41,400 nucleotides of DNA, taken from NCBI GenBank assembly GCA_905478015.1, contig CAJQGY010000005.1, positions 1-41,400 on the forward strand, written 5' to 3'. Source of the DNA: an uncultured SAR86 cluster bacterium. Its GTDB lineage: Bacteria > Pseudomonadota > Gammaproteobacteria > Magnimaribacterales > D2472. Each line of letters opens with the position of its first letter. Position 1 is the stretch's first letter. The notes under the pieces are model-generated. The model searched no databases. It had not been told where the DNA came from and was given only the letters and a program-made list of their open reading frames with translations. Positions 1-10,338 of this stretch are shown here, in pieces. The translations under genes and the position numbers were made by a program.

Positions 1-30
1 GAAGTTTTAGAATTCCCATTTAAAAAATAG
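1..30 (+). CDS. rplE: 50S ribosomal protein L5, C-terminal end (partial)
   Basis: The first nine codons read EVLEFPFKK and end in TAG at 28-30. The FPF(K/R)K ending is the usual C-terminus of bacterial L5, and L5 directly precedes S14 in the spc operon. The rest of the gene lies upstream of the window. The identification rests on a very short peptide plus gene order. Confidence 0.8.
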   Translation, partial: EVLEFPFKK

Positions 31-40
31 GTATAAATTT

Positions 41-346
41 ATGGCTAAAAAATCAATGATCGCAAGAAAAACAAAGAGGATAAAGACTGTTGCAAGATAT
101 GCAGAAAAAAGAGCATCGCTAAAAGCAATTTTTTCAGACCTTAACTTGCCCAGCGAAGAGAGATATGAGGCATACAAGAAGTTTCAACAACTTCCAAGAA
201 ATGCAAGTCCCTCAAGAGTAGTTAGAAGATGTCAGGTAACTGGAAGACCTCACGCTGTATATAGAAAATTTGGGCTAAGCAGAATTAAGCTCAGAGAAGC
301 AGCAATGAGAGGCGACATTCCAGGTTTAGTAAAATCAAGTTGGTAA
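41..346 (+). CDS. rpsN: 30S ribosomal protein S14
   Basis: This 101-residue protein has the long, zinc-free form of S14 found in proteobacteria; the CxxC pairs of the short zinc form are absent. The C-terminal block with [11 protein letters not shown] and IPGLVKSSW is nearly the same as in E. coli S14. S14 is a 30S head protein that contacts 16S rRNA. The gene starts 10 nt after the rplE stop and ends 4 nt before rpsH, so it is co-transcribed in the spc operon. No strong Shine-Dalgarno site is visible. Confidence 0.97.
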   Translation: MAKKSMIARKTKRIKTVARYAEKRASLKAIFSDLNLPSEERYEAYKKFQQLPRNASPSRVVRRCQVTGRPHAVYRKFGLSRIKLREAAMRGDIPGLVKSSW

Positions 347-350
347 TAAT

Positions 351-746
351 ATGAGTTTTCAAGATCCCATTTCAGATTGTTTAACAAGAATACGTAACGG
401 GCTTATGCGTGGAAAAGTTCATGTAGATGCACCTTACTCAAAATTAAAACATGAACTAGTTAATGTATTAGTTAATGAAGGCTACCTTAAAGGCTGTGAA
501 AAAACAGATAGTGAAGGAAAGCCAATAATTAAAATTGCTCTTAAGTATCATAACGAGAAGCCAGTGATAAAAAATATTTCAAGAGTTAGCAAGCCAAGCT
601 TGAGAAAGTACTCGGCCTCTTCAGACTTGAAGCAGGTTAAAAATGGTCTGGGATCTTTTATAGTCTCTACCAACCAAGGGCTTATGACAGATAAAGATGC
701 TAAGACAAAAAATATTGGCGGCGAAATTCTATGCGAGGTATTTTAA
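351..746 (+). CDS. rpsH: 30S ribosomal protein S8
   Basis: The 131-residue product has the S8 N-terminus (DPISDCLTRIRNG) and the C-terminal GGEILCEVF, matching the family's normal length of about 130 residues. S8 binds the central domain of 16S rRNA early in 30S assembly. In E. coli it represses its own operon by binding mRNA at the rplE start, which lies upstream of this window. The stop codon abuts the rplF start with no gap. Confidence 0.97.
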   Translation: MSFQDPISDCLTRIRNGLMRGKVHVDAPYSKLKHELVNVLVNEGYLKGCEKTDSEGKPIIKIALKYHNEKPVIKNISRVSKPSLRKYSASSDLKQVKNGLGSFIVSTNQGLMTDKDAKTKNIGGEILCEVF

Positions 747-1292
747 ATGTCTAGAGTTGCAAAAAATCCAATTTCTATTCCTGAAGGTGTTTCGCTTTCG
801 ATTGACTCTAACATTGTTAGTGTTAAAGGAAAGCTTGGAGAAATGTCATTAGAGCTATCAGATTCAATCTCAGTGGAGCTTGATGAAAGTATTGCTAATG
901 TAAAATACGATGAAAAATCACAACAATCAACTGCACTTGGAGGAACTTCAAGGGCACTTATTAACAATATGGTAATTGGTGTTTCTGTTGGTTTTGAAAA
1001 AAAACTTGAACTAAAAGGTGTTGGTTATAGAGCAAAAGCATCTGGTAAGTTGCTTGAATTAACGTTGGGTTTTTCTCATCCCGTTAAGTATCAACTTCCT
1101 GAAGAGGTTAGTGTGGAAACACCATCTCAAACTGAGGTTGTTTTAAAAAGCTATAACAAACAAGCATTAGGTCAGGCTGCCGCAGAAATTAGAGCATTTA
1201 GACCTCCAGAACCTTATAAAGGAAAAGGTGTGAAATATGCTGACGAGACTATCAGAAGAAAAGAAGCTAAAAAAGCTGCAGGAGGTGCGTAA
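747..1292 (+). CDS. rplF: 50S ribosomal protein L6
   Basis: The 181-residue protein begins MSRVAKNPISIPEGV and ends in the L6 signature region PEPYKGKGVKYADETIRRKEAKKA, the typical C-terminal block of L6. L6 lies near the base of the L7/L12 stalk. The ATG follows the rpsH stop directly, and the TAA shares its last base with the rplR ATG, implying translational coupling in the spc operon. Confidence 0.97.
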   Translation: MSRVAKNPISIPEGVSLSIDSNIVSVKGKLGEMSLELSDSISVELDESIANVKYDEKSQQSTALGGTSRALINNMVIGVSVGFEKKLELKGVGYRAKASGKLLELTLGFSHPVKYQLPEEVSVETPSQTEVVLKSYNKQALGQAAAEIRAFRPPEPYKGKGVKYADETIRRKEAKKAAGGA

Positions 1293-1639
1293 TGAGCATT
1301 AAAAATCTTTCAAGATTAAGAAGAGCAAAAAAAACAAGAATGAAGATTAGGCATCAATCATCACCTAGGCTTTCAGTTTTTAGATCATCTCAGCATTTCT
1401 ATGCTCAGATATTTGATAGTTTAGGTACTACTGTAATTGCTTCAGCATCAACTGTTGAAAAAGATATAGATGAAAAATCTAATAATGTAAAAGCTGCAGA
1501 GGCTGTAGGAAAGAAGGTTGCAGAAAGGGCTTTAGAAAATGGCGTAACAAAGGTTGTTTTTGATAGATCTGGTTACAAATATCACGGTCGTATAAAAGCG
1601 CTTGCAGATTCAGCAAGAGATGCTGGATTGGAGTTTTAA
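1292..1639 (+). CDS. rplR: 50S ribosomal protein L18
   Basis: The 115-residue basic protein has the L18 pattern: an N-terminal run of Arg/Lys, RLSVFRSSQHFYAQIFD near residue 28 onward, and the C-terminal FDRSGYKYHGRIKALADSARDAGLEF. L18 brings 5S rRNA into the central protuberance together with L5. Its start overlaps the rplF stop by one base (TAATG). Confidence 0.97.
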   Translation: MSIKNLSRLRRAKKTRMKIRHQSSPRLSVFRSSQHFYAQIFDSLGTTVIASASTVEKDIDEKSNNVKAAEAVGKKVAERALENGVTKVVFDRSGYKYHGRIKALADSARDAGLEF

Positions 1640-1651
1640 TTAAAAAATATT

Positions 1652-2164
1652 ATGAAAGACAATAGAAACAATACAAATAATCAACAGCAAGACGCTTTAG
1701 AAGAAAAGTTAGTTCAAGTTAACAGAGTAGCTAAAGTTGTAAAAGGTGGAAGAATTTTTGGCTTTACCGCATTAACAGTGGTTGGCGATGGTAATGGTCG
1801 AGTTGGTTTTGGAAGAGGTAAGGCAAAAGAAGTGCCTATAGCAATCCAAAAAGCAATGGAAAATGCTAGAAGAAGTATGGTTGAAGTTGAACTAAACAAC
1901 ACTACTATATGGTACCCAATCAAAGCCAAGCACGGATCTGCTAATGTTTACATGCAACCAGCATCCGAAGGTACTGGTATTATTGCTGGTGGAGCTATGA
2001 GGGCTGTTCTTGAGCTTGCTGGAGTGCAGAACGTATTGGCAAAATGTTATGGATCTACCAATCCTGTCAATGTAGTAAGAGCTACCATTAATGCTTTAAG
2101 CGCAATGGAATCCCCTGAAACAGTTGCTAGTAGAAGAGGTATTAAAGTAGAGAAAATATCATGA
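1652..2164 (+). CDS. rpsE: 30S ribosomal protein S5
   Basis: The 170-residue product has the S5 double-stranded RNA-binding domain ([24 protein letters not shown]) followed by the C-terminal domain with [21 protein letters not shown] polar Asn/Gln-rich segment precedes the domain (residues 4-15). S5 sits at the mRNA entry side of the 30S and affects decoding accuracy. The stop overlaps the rpmD start by 4 nt (ATGA). Confidence 0.97.
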   Translation: MKDNRNNTNNQQQDALEEKLVQVNRVAKVVKGGRIFGFTALTVVGDGNGRVGFGRGKAKEVPIAIQKAMENARRSMVEVELNNTTIWYPIKAKHGSANVYMQPASEGTGIIAGGAMRAVLELAGVQNVLAKCYGSTNPVNVVRATINALSAMESPETVASRRGIKVEKIS

Positions 2165-2346
2165 GTAAAGCTAAAACTATAAATATTAAATTAATCAAGA
2201 GCGGCATTGGAAGAATGAAAAGGCATAAGTTATGCATAAAAGGCCTGGGATTCAAAAAACTAAATCAAACAGTAACTGTAATTGATACACCTAGCAATAG
2301 AGGATTGATTAACAAAATATCAGACATGATAGAAATTCAGGAATAA
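2161..2346 (+). CDS. rpmD: 50S ribosomal protein L30
   Basis: A 61-residue protein with the compact L30 fold pattern: [20 protein letters not shown], then [25 protein letters not shown]. The length fits bacterial L30 (about 59 residues). Its ATG overlaps the rpsE stop and it lies 4 nt before rplO, as expected in the spc operon. Confidence 0.96.
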   Translation: MSKAKTINIKLIKSGIGRMKRHKLCIKGLGFKKLNQTVTVIDTPSNRGLINKISDMIEIQE

Positions 2347-2350
2347 TAAG

Positions 2351-2800
2351 ATGAGCGAAACTGAAAATAAAACTTTAGCCCTTAATACAATATCGGATGA
2401 AAGCACCTCTAAAAATAGAAAGAGAGTTGGAAGAGGTATTGGCTCAGGGACTGGTAAGACTGCTGGAAGGGGTCATAAGGGTCAAAAATCTAGATCCGGA
2501 GGAAATGTAAGACCAGGTTTTGAGGGTGGACAAATGCCTTTACAACAAAGGCTGCCAAAATTTGGTTTTTCATCAAGAAAAAATAATAATCTAAAGGAAG
2601 TTAATCTAAAAACAATTAACGGAATGGAAACAGTAAATATCGATACTCTTAAAGAAAGTAAAGTTATTGGAAAGGCAGTAAAGAAAGTAAAGATTTTTGG
2701 TGATTTTGAAGTAACTTCAAAAATGAATATTGAAGGAATAAAAGTTACCAAAGGAGCAAAAGCTTCAATTGAGAAGGCTGGAGGATCTGTTAAAGGATAA
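2351..2800 (+). CDS. rplO: 50S ribosomal protein L15
   Basis: The 149-residue product contains the diagnostic L15 stretch RVGRGIGSGTGKTAGRGHKG followed by FEGGQMPLQQRLPKFGF. The N-terminus is about eight residues longer than in E. coli and polar (MSETENKTLA), placed before the usual LNT start. L15 contacts 23S rRNA and is a late-assembly protein. It ends 2 nt before secY. Confidence 0.96.
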   Translation: MSETENKTLALNTISDESTSKNRKRVGRGIGSGTGKTAGRGHKGQKSRSGGNVRPGFEGGQMPLQQRLPKFGFSSRKNNNLKEVNLKTINGMETVNIDTLKESKVIGKAVKKVKIFGDFEVTSKMNIEGIKVTKGAKASIEKAGGSVKG

Positions 2801-2802
2801 TT

Positions 2803-4098
2803 ATGGCAGATCAAGGAACAGGAATGAGCGATCTCTGGAAAAGACTTAGGTTTGTCTTCATGGCTATTGTTGTCTATAGAATTGGTACACACATTCCAAT
2901 TCCGGGAATTGATCCTGACAGACTAGCACAGTTATTTGAACAGAATCAGGGAACGATTCTTGATATGTTTAATATGTTCTCAGGTGGTGCTTTAGAAAGA
3001 ATGAGTATTTTTGCTCTTAACGTAATTCCATATATATCTGCTGCAATTATCATGCAGCTATTTTCAAACTCAATTCCTTATTTAATTGAGCTTAAGAAAG
3101 ATGGTCAGGCGGGACGAAATAAAATTACTCAGTACACAAGATATGGAACTGTATTACTTGCATTTATTCAAGCCTCAGCTCTTGCAGTAACACTATCAGC
3201 AAGTGGCCTAGCCTTCGCTCCAGGCACATCATTCTTTATTTCAGCAGTATTTTCTGTTGTAGCTGGAACAGTTTTTCTTATGTGGCTTGGTGAGCAAGTC
3301 TCCGAAAGAGGTATAGGTAATGGAATATCTATTATTATTGCAACAAGTATTTTAACTGGTATTCCTGGAGCTATTGGACAAGCTCTAGAACAATCAAGAC
3401 AAGGAGATCTAAATATCTTGTTATTAATTGGCATAGGCCTATTAGCAATGGTTGTAATTGCTATCGTTGTATTCATAGAAAGAGGGCAAAGAAGAATCAC
3501 AGTTAATTACGCACAAAGACAGCAAGGCAGAAGAATGATGCAAGCTCAAACTAGCCATCTTCCTTTCAAAGTTAATATGGCAGGTGTTATTCCAGCTATT
3601 TTTGCTAGTACATTCCTTTTATTTCCAGCTTCATTGTCAACTTGGTTTGGTCAAAGCGACTCATTAGGATTCTTACAAAGTATTTCATTAGCATTAAATC
3701 CAGGACAGCCGTTGTATATCCTTGTATTTGCTACATTGATTATATCCTTTTGCTTTATCTGGCTAGCTTTAACCTTTAATACAAAAGAGGTATCCGATAA
3801 CCTCAAGAGATCAGGTGCGTACATTGCTGGAATAAGACCTGGAGAACAAACTGCAAACTATATAGATGCTGTTCTTGCAAGATTAACCGTTTTTGGAGCC
3901 ATCTATTTAACTCTAATATGCTTATTGCCACTAGCTCTGATAAATTTTGCTGGAGTATCATTCTATTTTGGAGGAACATCAGTTTTAATTATTGTTGTTG
4001 TTCTTATGGACTTCATGGCACAAGTACAATCTCATTTAATGTCAGGTCAATACGCGTCATTAATGAAAAAAGCAAACCTAAAAAACTACAAAAGATAA
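2803..4098 (+). CDS. secY: Protein translocase channel subunit SecY
   Basis: The 431-residue integral membrane protein has ten predicted membrane segments. Family landmarks are [13 protein letters not shown] near residue 25, the plug region with [32 protein letters not shown] mid-protein, and [19 protein letters not shown] before the last helices. It forms the inner-membrane channel with SecE and SecG for export of proteins such as BamA, BamE and Skp encoded elsewhere in this window. As usual it sits between rplO and rpmJ at the end of the spc operon. Confidence 0.97.
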   Translation: MADQGTGMSDLWKRLRFVFMAIVVYRIGTHIPIPGIDPDRLAQLFEQNQGTILDMFNMFSGGALERMSIFALNVIPYISAAIIMQLFSNSIPYLIELKKDGQAGRNKITQYTRYGTVLLAFIQASALAVTLSASGLAFAPGTSFFISAVFSVVAGTVFLMWLGEQVSERGIGNGISIIIATSILTGIPGAIGQALEQSRQGDLNILLLIGIGLLAMVVIAIVVFIERGQRRITVNYAQRQQGRRMMQAQTSHLPFKVNMAGVIPAIFASTFLLFPASLSTWFGQSDSLGFLQSISLALNPGQPLYILVFATLIISFCFIWLALTFNTKEVSDNLKRSGAYIAGIRPGEQTANYIDAVLARLTVFGAIYLTLICLLPLALINFAGVSFYFGGTSVLIIVVVLMDFMAQVQSHLMSGQYASLMKKANLKNYKR

Positions 4099-4099
4099 T

Positions 4100-4216
4100 A
4101 TGAAAGTTAAAGCATCAGTAAAAAAAATATGCAGAAATTGCAAAATAGTGAGACGAAATGGTGTCTTATTTGTAATCTGTAAAACAGACAAAAAACATAA
4201 ACAAAGGCAAGGTTAA
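4100..4216 (+). CDS. rpmJ: 50S ribosomal protein L36
   Basis: A 38-codon gene one base after the secY stop encodes [20 protein letters not shown] and ends KHKQRQG. The length and the C11-xx-C14...C27...H33 zinc ligand set match the zinc-binding form of L36 (KVRASVKK-C-xxC pattern). The position between secY and rpsM is the usual one in gammaproteobacteria. It ends 3 nt before rpsM. Confidence 0.95.
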   Translation: MKVKASVKKICRNCKIVRRNGVLFVICKTDKKHKQRQG

Positions 4217-4219
4217 GTT

Positions 4220-4576
4220 ATGGCAAGGATAGCAGGCGTAAATATTCCAGAAAACAAACATGTAGAGATTTCTCTTACACATATATTTGGTATTGGCAGA
4301 ACTTCTGCACAAACCATATGCAAAGATCTAAAGATAGATTTTACTAGGAAAGTATCTGACTTAACTGAGGATGAAATTGAGCTAATAAGAGGCTCTATAG
4401 CTAAAGTAATAGTTGAGGGTGATTTAAGAAGAGAAATCAGCACAAATATAAAAAGATTGATGGATTTAAAATCCTACAGAGGTGTTAGGCATAGAAGAAA
4501 GCTCCCAACAAGAGGTCAGAGAACTAAAACTAACGCAAGAACAAGAAAAGGCGCTAAAAAACCAATGAGAGGTTAA
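4220..4576 (+). CDS. rpsM: 30S ribosomal protein S13
   Basis: The 118-residue product begins [14 protein letters not shown] and has the helix-hairpin-helix-like segment ([13 protein letters not shown]) and the basic tail [17 protein letters not shown] that reaches toward the P-site tRNA. The length is normal. It starts the alpha-operon gene order rpsM-rpsK-rpsD-rpoA-rplQ. Only 3 nt separate it from rpmJ, leaving no room for the separate S4-binding leader known from E. coli just upstream of rpsM. Confidence 0.97.
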   Translation: MARIAGVNIPENKHVEISLTHIFGIGRTSAQTICKDLKIDFTRKVSDLTEDEIELIRGSIAKVIVEGDLRREISTNIKRLMDLKSYRGVRHRRKLPTRGQRTKTNARTRKGAKKPMRG

Positions 4577-4580
4577 TTAA

Positions 4581-4958
4581 ATGGCAGTAAAAGGTAAAAA
4601 ATCTAAGAAAATTGTAACTGATGGTGTTGCGCACATACATTCATCTTTCAACAATACAATAGTAACTATCACAGATAAACAGGGCAATACAATATGTTGG
4701 GCTACTTCTGGAGGCTCGGGGTTTAAAGGCTCTAGAAAGAGCACTCCTTTTGCAGCACAGATAGCAGCAGATAAAGCTGGAACAGCTGCTAAAGAGTTTG
4801 GAATGATAAATTTAGATGTAAAAGTTAAAGGTCCTGGCGGAGGAAGAGAATCCGCTATCAGATCTTTGAATGCATGTGGTTTAAAGATTAAAAGCATCAC
4901 GGATGTAACACCATTACCCCATAATGGCTGCAGACCATCTAAAAAAAGAAGAGTTTAA
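4581..4958 (+). CDS. rpsK: 30S ribosomal protein S11
   Basis: The 125-residue product carries [19 protein letters not shown], the G-rich [15 protein letters not shown] and the C-terminal [18 protein letters not shown], all near-invariant in S11. S11 lies on the 30S platform near the mRNA exit. It is 4 nt after rpsM and 11 nt before rpsD. Confidence 0.97.
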   Translation: MAVKGKKSKKIVTDGVAHIHSSFNNTIVTITDKQGNTICWATSGGSGFKGSRKSTPFAAQIAADKAGTAAKEFGMINLDVKVKGPGGGRESAIRSLNACGLKIKSITDVTPLPHNGCRPSKKRRV

Positions 4959-4969
4959 CGGAGAAGTAA

Positions 4970-5593
4970 ATGGCAAGATATAGAGGACCATCACTAAGGC
5001 TTTCACGAAGAGAGGGAACAGATTTGTTCTTGAAAAGTGGAGTAAGAGCAATTGAATCTAAATGTAATATGGATTCACCTCCAGGTGCAGCACAGGGTGC
5101 TAGACGTGGTAGGCTTTCAGATTATGGATTACAGCTAAGAGAGAAACAGAAAGTTAGAAGAATGTACGGCGTTCTAGAAAAACAGTTTAGAAATTACTAC
5201 AAAAAAGCTGCTTCTCAGAAAGGTAATACAGGTGAAAACCTTCTATCCCTTTTAGAAACAAGGCTTGATAATGTTATTTATAGAATGGGTTTTGGGTGTA
5301 CAAGAGCTGAAGCTAGACAAATGGTTTCACATAAAGCTTTTAAGGTAAATGGCCAAGTTGTAAACATACCTTCATATCAAGTTCAAGATGGTGATGAGAT
5401 TGAGGTTAGAGAGGCTAAAAAAGCACATCTAAGAATAGCATCTGCTCTTAAGATTGCAGCAACAAGAGAAGAATGCGATTGGGTTGAGGTTGACGACAAG
5501 AATTTAAAAGGAGTATTTAAATCAGCTCCAGATAGAGCAGATTTAGGAACAGAAATTAACGAAAATCTTATTATTGAGCTTTACTCAAAATAA
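4970..5593 (+). CDS. rpsD: 30S ribosomal protein S4
   Basis: The 207-residue protein has [40 protein letters not shown] and the S4 RNA-binding domain ([20 protein letters not shown]), ending in LIIELYSK. S4 starts 30S assembly at the 5' domain of 16S rRNA. In E. coli it also represses the alpha operon. Only one N-terminal Cys (ESKCN) is present, so this is the zinc-free form. The spacer before the gene contains GGAGAAG. Confidence 0.97.
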   Translation: MARYRGPSLRLSRREGTDLFLKSGVRAIESKCNMDSPPGAAQGARRGRLSDYGLQLREKQKVRRMYGVLEKQFRNYYKKAASQKGNTGENLLSLLETRLDNVIYRMGFGCTRAEARQMVSHKAFKVNGQVVNIPSYQVQDGDEIEVREAKKAHLRIASALKIAATREECDWVEVDDKNLKGVFKSAPDRADLGTEINENLIIELYSK

Positions 5594-5614
5594 GTAATTA
5601 AGGCGGATATAATT

Positions 5615-6580
5615 ATGCAAACATCAGTAATCGACTTACTAGTCCCAACAGAAATTCAAGTTGATGATACTTCATCTACTTTGTCAAAAGTTACATTAGA
5701 ACCACTTGAGAGAGGTTTTGGACATACTCTTGGTAATGCACTAAGAAGAGTTCTACTTTCATCTATGCCTGGAGCTGCAGTAACAGATGTTGTTATAGAC
5801 GGAATAACTCATGAGTACAGCACAATTGAAGGTGTTAGAGAGGACGTAATTGATATCCTACTTAATATCAAAGAAATGCCTGTAAAGGTTATCGAAGGTG
5901 ATACAGCTGAAATAGTTTTAGATGTAACAGGCCCATGCGATGTCCTAGCTTCTTCTTTTGAAGTTCCTGGTAATGTTGAATTGGTTGATCAAGACTTTCA
6001 TGTAGCATCAATTATTGACAAAGTTAATTTAAAAATGACCCTTACTGTTAAAACAGGGAGAGGTTATGAGCCTGCTGACTTGAGAGATGATGAGGATAGA
6101 ATTGTAGGTGGACTAAAAGTTGATGCATCTTACAGCCCTGTAAAAAGAGTTTCATATACTGTAGATAATGCAAGATTCGAGAAAAGAACGGACTTGGACA
6201 AACTACTAATTGAGCTTGAGACTGACGGTACTGTAGATCCAAAAATGGCTATAGAGCATGCAGCTACTATATTTCAGCAACAACTAAGTGCTTTTGTAGA
6301 TCTAGATGCAATTGCTGAGCAGGAAGCCAAGAAAGATCAAAATGATTTTGATCCTCTATTGCTTAGATCTATTGAAGAGCTTGAATTAACAGTAAGATCA
6401 ACAAACTGTTTAAAAGCTGAAAGTATTTTCTTAATAGGAGATCTTATTCATAGATCAGAATTTGATTTATTAAAAACACCAAATCTTGGCAAAAAATCAC
6501 TTAATGAAATTAAAGACGTATTAGCTTCTAAAAATCTTTCATTAGGTATGACTGTAGAAAATTGGCCACCACTAGGATAA
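5615..6580 (+). CDS. rpoA: DNA-directed RNA polymerase subunit alpha
   Basis: The 321-residue protein has an N-terminal assembly domain (about residues 1-235) with [20 protein letters not shown], a short acidic linker, and a C-terminal DNA-binding domain (about 250-321) with [15 protein letters not shown] and [14 protein letters not shown]. The CTD arginine and asparagine that contact UP elements in E. coli are kept. The dimer nucleates core RNA polymerase assembly. An AGGCGG Shine-Dalgarno site lies upstream of the ATG. Confidence 0.97.
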   Translation: MQTSVIDLLVPTEIQVDDTSSTLSKVTLEPLERGFGHTLGNALRRVLLSSMPGAAVTDVVIDGITHEYSTIEGVREDVIDILLNIKEMPVKVIEGDTAEIVLDVTGPCDVLASSFEVPGNVELVDQDFHVASIIDKVNLKMTLTVKTGRGYEPADLRDDEDRIVGGLKVDASYSPVKRVSYTVDNARFEKRTDLDKLLIELETDGTVDPKMAIEHAATIFQQQLSAFVDLDAIAEQEAKKDQNDFDPLLLRSIEELELTVRSTNCLKAESIFLIGDLIHRSEFDLLKTPNLGKKSLNEIKDVLASKNLSLGMTVENWPPLG

Positions 6581-6583
6581 AAA

Positions 6584-6994
6584 ATGAGACATAGAAAAGC
6601 AGGAAGAAAACTTAATAGAAACTCATCTCACAGAAAAGCTCTGTTAAAGAATCTTTCTATTGCGCTTATAGAGCAAGATATTATTAGAACAACTCTACCC
6701 AAAGCTAAAGAACTAAGAAAATTTGTAGAGCCTTTAATTACTATGGGTAAAACAGATACTGTTGCAAATAGAAGACATGTATTCAGCAAACTTCGTTCAG
6801 ATGCCGCTGTTGCAAAGCTATTTACTACCATTTCTGTTAATTCAAAAGATAGAAAAGGTGGCTATACCAGAATAATTAAAGCTGGATTTAGACCAGGCGA
6901 TAAAGCAGATATGGCCTATATTGAGCTTGTAGATCGAAACACTGAAACAGTTGTCGAAAACAGTGATGATTTAAAAGAAGGTTCAGCAGCTTAA
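6584..6994 (+). CDS. rplQ: 50S ribosomal protein L17
   Basis: The 136-residue product begins [19 protein letters not shown], the conserved L17 start, and has [21 protein letters not shown]17 lies near the peptide exit tunnel. It is the last gene of this run. Its TAA overlaps the convergent uvrA stop within the 4-base palindrome TTAA, and the operon's terminator hairpin is inside uvrA at 7013-7041. Confidence 0.97.
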   Translation: MRHRKAGRKLNRNSSHRKALLKNLSIALIEQDIIRTTLPKAKELRKFVEPLITMGKTDTVANRRHVFSKLRSDAAVAKLFTTISVNSKDRKGGYTRIIKAGFRPGDKADMAYIELVDRNTETVVENSDDLKEGSAA

Positions 6995-9816
6995 TTTTTT
7001 AAAATATCTTTTAAAAAGGCTCCAGTATAGGAGCCTTTTTTATTTGAGACATCCTCTGGAGTCCCCTCAGCAACAATTGTTCCACCCTCACTTCCTCCTT
7101 CTGGACCTAAATCAATAATCCAATCAGCTGTTTTTACAACATCTAGGTTATGTTCAATTACAACAATTGTATTTCCTTGTTCTTTAAGTCTATTTAGTAC
7201 ATTCATCAATAACTCAATATCTGCAAAATGAAGTCCCGTTGTTGGCTCGTCTAAAATAAATAAAGTCTTACCAGTGCTGCGTTTAGATAGCTCTTTAGCA
7301 AGCTTAATTCTTTGAGCCTCGCCTCCTGAAAGTGTTATTGCAGATTGCCCGAGAGTAATATACCCAAGACCGACATCATTTAGGGTTACTAACTTTTTCT
7401 TTATAGCGGGGTGAGCATCAAAAAAATCAAGAGCTTCCTCTACTGTCATATTTAAAATATCACTTATGTTTTTTTCTTTAAATTTTACTTCTAATGTTTG
7501 TTCGTTATATCTATCACCATTACAAACATCACACTTTACATAAACATCTGCTAAAAAGTGCATTTCAACCTTCGTCATACCATCACCTTGACAGGCCTCA
7601 CATCTCCCACCTTTTACATTAAAACTAAATCTTCCAGGCTTATAACCTCTAGATCTAGCCTCAACAGTCTGAGAGAGCAAATCTCTAATGTGAGAAAACA
7701 ACCCAGTATAAGTTGCTGGATTAGACCTTGGCGTTCTGCCAATTGGAGATTGATCAATATTAATCACCTTATCAAGATGCTCCAGTCCTTCAACTTTTTC
7801 GCATTTAATTTCTTTGGTTAGCTTTGATTTATTAAGCATAAATGAACTAAGCGGAAGAAGGGTTTGGTTAATAAGAGATGACTTACCAGAACCAGAAACA
7901 CCAGTTATGCATGTAAATAAACCTACTGGGATACTTGCTGAAACATTCTGAAGATTGTTCTCATTAGAATTAACTATAGTAATAAATTTTTCTGAGCATG
8001 GCTTTCTCTTTTTTGGAATGACTATTTGCCTCTCACCAGAAAGATATTTTGCAGTTATGGAGTTTGGATTGTTAAGTATGTCTTCAAGCGAACCTTCTGC
8101 ACATATCTCGCCACCATGTTTACCTGCACCAGGGCCTATATCAATTATATGATCTGCACATCTAATAGCTTCCTCATCATGCTCTACAACTATAACCGTA
8201 TTGCCTAGATCTTTAAGATTATTTAATGTTTTAATAAGCTTTTCATTATCTCGTTGATGAAGTCCAATTGACGGCTCATCTAGAACGTATGTCACACCAA
8301 CTAAGCCAGATCCAATTTGACTTGCTAACCTAATTCGCTGAGCCTCTCCTCCTGATAAACTTTCTGCACTTCTTTCTAAGGTCAGGTAACTCAATCCAAC
8401 ATCTTCAAGGAAAGTTAGTCTATCGGAAATCTCTTTTAAAATTTTCTCAGCAATTTTTAACTCAGACCCTTTTAAGTTCATATTTTCAATAAATTTAGCA
8501 GCATCATTTATTCTTAAAGATGTAATAGAACCAATTGGAGTCTTATTAATAAAAACATTTCTTGAAATTCTGTTTAACCTAGATCCATTACAAACATTAC
8601 ATGAACTTTTAGACATTAGTTTTGATAATTCTTCTCTTATATATTCTGAATCAGTTTCTTTGAATCTTCTTTCTGTGCTTGGAATAATTCCTTCAAATTT
8701 ATGTTTTCTAACTATCTTACTTCCACTTCTAAACCTATGAGAAAAATCTACTTTATCTTTAGAGCCCCAAAGAATTATTTTTTTAATTTCATCAGGATAA
8801 TCTTTCCATGCGGTTGTTAGGCTAAAATTAAAATGACTACTTAGGCACTTAAGTTGATAGAAATAGAATCTATTTCTTCTTGTCCAGCCTTTTATTGCTC
8901 CATTGCTTATGGATACATCTTCATCTTGTATCAATCTTTTTTCATTGAAATATTGTATGACCCCCAAGCCATCACATTTCTCACAAGCACCATAGGGATT
9001 ATTGAATGAAAACATTCTAGGCTCTAGTTCCGGAATACTATAACCACACTTTGAACAAGAAAAATTAGATGAAAATAATTGTATATTTTGTTCATTGTCT
9101 ATTTCTTCAATTTCAACCAATCCGTCTGATAAAAACAAGGATGTTTCTATTGATTCTGACAGCCTAGATCGACCCTCTTCTGTTTTTTTTAAAACCACCC
9201 TGTCAATAACTGCTGAAATATCATGCTTTTTATTTTTTTCAAGCTCCGGAAATTCTTCAATAGGGTACACAACTCCATTTACCTTTACTCTTACATAACC
9301 AGCTTTTCTAAGCTCTTCATATACAGAATTATGCTCGCCTTTCTTTCCTCTCACTAGGGGAGCTAAAACCATTAGCTTTGCACCATCTGCCATTTTAAAA
9401 ATATCGTTACAGATTTCGCTAACTGTTTTTGCCTTTAATTCTTCATTATGATCAGGACAAATCGGCGTTCCAACTCTCGCATATAAAAGTCTTAGATAGT
9501 CATATATTTCCGTTACAGTCCCAACGGTTGACCTTGGGTTATGAGAGGTTGCTTTCTGCTCTATCGAAATTGCAGGCGATAAACCTTCAATTTGATCAAC
9601 ATCTGGTTTTTCCATCATCGATAAGAACTGCCTAGCATAAGTTGATAGTGATTCTACGTACCTTCTTTGCCCTTCTGCATAAAGAGTATCAAAAGCAAGA
9701 GAAGATTTTCCGGAACCAGATAACCCTGTAATTACTACTATTTTGTTACGAGGTATTTCTAGGCTTATATTCTTTAAATTATGAGTTCTAGCACCTTTAA
9801 TGTAAATATTGTCCAT
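6991..9816 (-). CDS. uvrA: Excinuclease ABC subunit A
   Basis: The 941-residue product is a full-length UvrA (E. coli 940), the damage-sensing ATPase of nucleotide excision repair. It has two ABC ATPase modules. Walker A motifs are GLSGSGKSS (residues 31-39) and GVSGSGKSS in the second half, and each module has an LSGGEAQRI signature and a [12 protein letters not shown] Walker B. Zinc-binding Cys motifs include CSKCGYS...CEKC in the first half and CEACQGDG...CDVCNG in the second. It is divergent from ssb (69-nt spacer), a common gammaproteobacterial arrangement. The last codons contain the terminator hairpin serving rplQ. Confidence 0.97.
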   Translation of the reverse strand: MDNIYIKGARTHNLKNISLEIPRNKIVVITGLSGSGKSSLAFDTLYAEGQRRYVESLSTYARQFLSMMEKPDVDQIEGLSPAISIEQKATSHNPRSTVGTVTEIYDYLRLLYARVGTPICPDHNEELKAKTVSEICNDIFKMADGAKLMVLAPLVRGKKGEHNSVYEELRKAGYVRVKVNGVVYPIEEFPELEKNKKHDISAVIDRVVLKKTEEGRSRLSESIETSLFLSDGLVEIEEIDNEQNIQLFSSNFSCSKCGYSIPELEPRMFSFNNPYGACEKCDGLGVIQYFNEKRLIQDEDVSISNGAIKGWTRRNRFYFYQLKCLSSHFNFSLTTAWKDYPDEIKKIILWGSKDKVDFSHRFRSGSKIVRKHKFEGIIPSTERRFKETDSEYIREELSKLMSKSSCNVCNGSRLNRISRNVFINKTPIGSITSLRINDAAKFIENMNLKGSELKIAEKILKEISDRLTFLEDVGLSYLTLERSAESLSGGEAQRIRLASQIGSGLVGVTYVLDEPSIGLHQRDNEKLIKTLNNLKDLGNTVIVVEHDEEAIRCADHIIDIGPGAGKHGGEICAEGSLEDILNNPNSITAKYLSGERQIVIPKKRKPCSEKFITIVNSNENNLQNVSASIPVGLFTCITGVSGSGKSSLINQTLLPLSSFMLNKSKLTKEIKCEKVEGLEHLDKVINIDQSPIGRTPRSNPATYTGLFSHIRDLLSQTVEARSRGYKPGRFSFNVKGGRCEACQGDGMTKVEMHFLADVYVKCDVCNGDRYNEQTLEVKFKEKNISDILNMTVEEALDFFDAHPAIKKKLVTLNDVGLGYITLGQSAITLSGGEAQRIKLAKELSKRSTGKTLFILDEPTTGLHFADIELLMNVLNRLKEQGNTIVVIEHNLDVVKTADWIIDLGPEGGSEGGTIVAEGTPEDVSNKKGSYTGAFLKDILKN
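7013..7045 (+). terminator. Intrinsic terminator of the ribosomal operon, inside uvrA
   Basis: A perfect 11-bp stem (7013-7023 with 7030-7040) closes a 6-nt loop, AGTATA. A T-rich run follows on the + strand (TTTTTT at 7036-7041, then ATTT). The arms are AAAAAGGCTCC and GGAGCCTTTTT. It starts 19 nt after the rplQ stop and lies wholly within the 3' end of uvrA. Read on the minus strand the hairpin also forms, but the T-run after it is interrupted, so it should work best for the rightward ribosomal transcript. Confidence 0.88.
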
Positions 9817-9885
9817 AAGAAGAAATAATCCGTGATGAAAAAATTAATTTGAGTTAAACTTCATAGAATATTATAAGAGGTTATT

Positions 9886-10326
9886 ATGAGTAGAGGCGTA
9901 AATAAAGTTATTTTAGTTGGAAATTTAGGTCAAAAGCCTGAAATGAGATATACAGCAACACAGTCAGCTGTTGCCAATCTATCAATAGCAACTACCGAAT
10001 CATGGAAAGATAAAGAAAGTGGTGAGATGCGTGATAAGACAGAGTGGCATAGGGTTGTTTTTTTTGGAAAGCTAGCAGAGATAGTTGAAAAATATTTAGA
10101 CAAAGGATCTAGCATATATATTGAAGGAAAGTTACAAACAAGAAAATGGCAAGATAAATCTGGTGCAGATAGATGGACAACCGAGATAGTAGGAAATGAA
10201 TTAACAATGCTTGGTTCAAGAAATACTCAATCTGAATCTCCTATGAACAATAATCAATCTGAATCTCCATTCCCTTCTGAGGGCGATTCAGGCTCGGGCT
10301 TAACCGATGATGATATTCCTTTTTAA
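9886..10326 (+). CDS. ssb: Single-stranded DNA-binding protein
   Basis: The 146-residue protein has the OB-fold start ([21 protein letters not shown]), the [11 protein letters not shown] strand near residues 79-89, a Ser/Asn/Gln-rich linker and the acidic tip DDDIPF that recruits replication and repair partners. It is somewhat shorter than E. coli SSB (178) because the linker is short. AGAGG lies 5 nt before the ATG. The 69-nt gap to uvrA should hold both promoters, but I could not place a convincing -35/-10 pair for ssb. Confidence 0.96.
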   Translation: MSRGVNKVILVGNLGQKPEMRYTATQSAVANLSIATTESWKDKESGEMRDKTEWHRVVFFGKLAEIVEKYLDKGSSIYIEGKLQTRKWQDKSGADRWTTEIVGNELTMLGSRNTQSESPMNNNQSESPFPSEGDSGSGLTDDDIPF

Positions 10327-10338
10327 GGAAATCAATAA

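Noticed and set aside
743-967. Minus-strand open frame opposite rplF
   Set aside because: It lies fully within a clear ribosomal protein gene, has low-complexity Ser-rich translation and no ribosome binding site. The same reasoning removes the other frames opposite or inside secY, rplO, uvrA, rpsB, bamA and lpxA.
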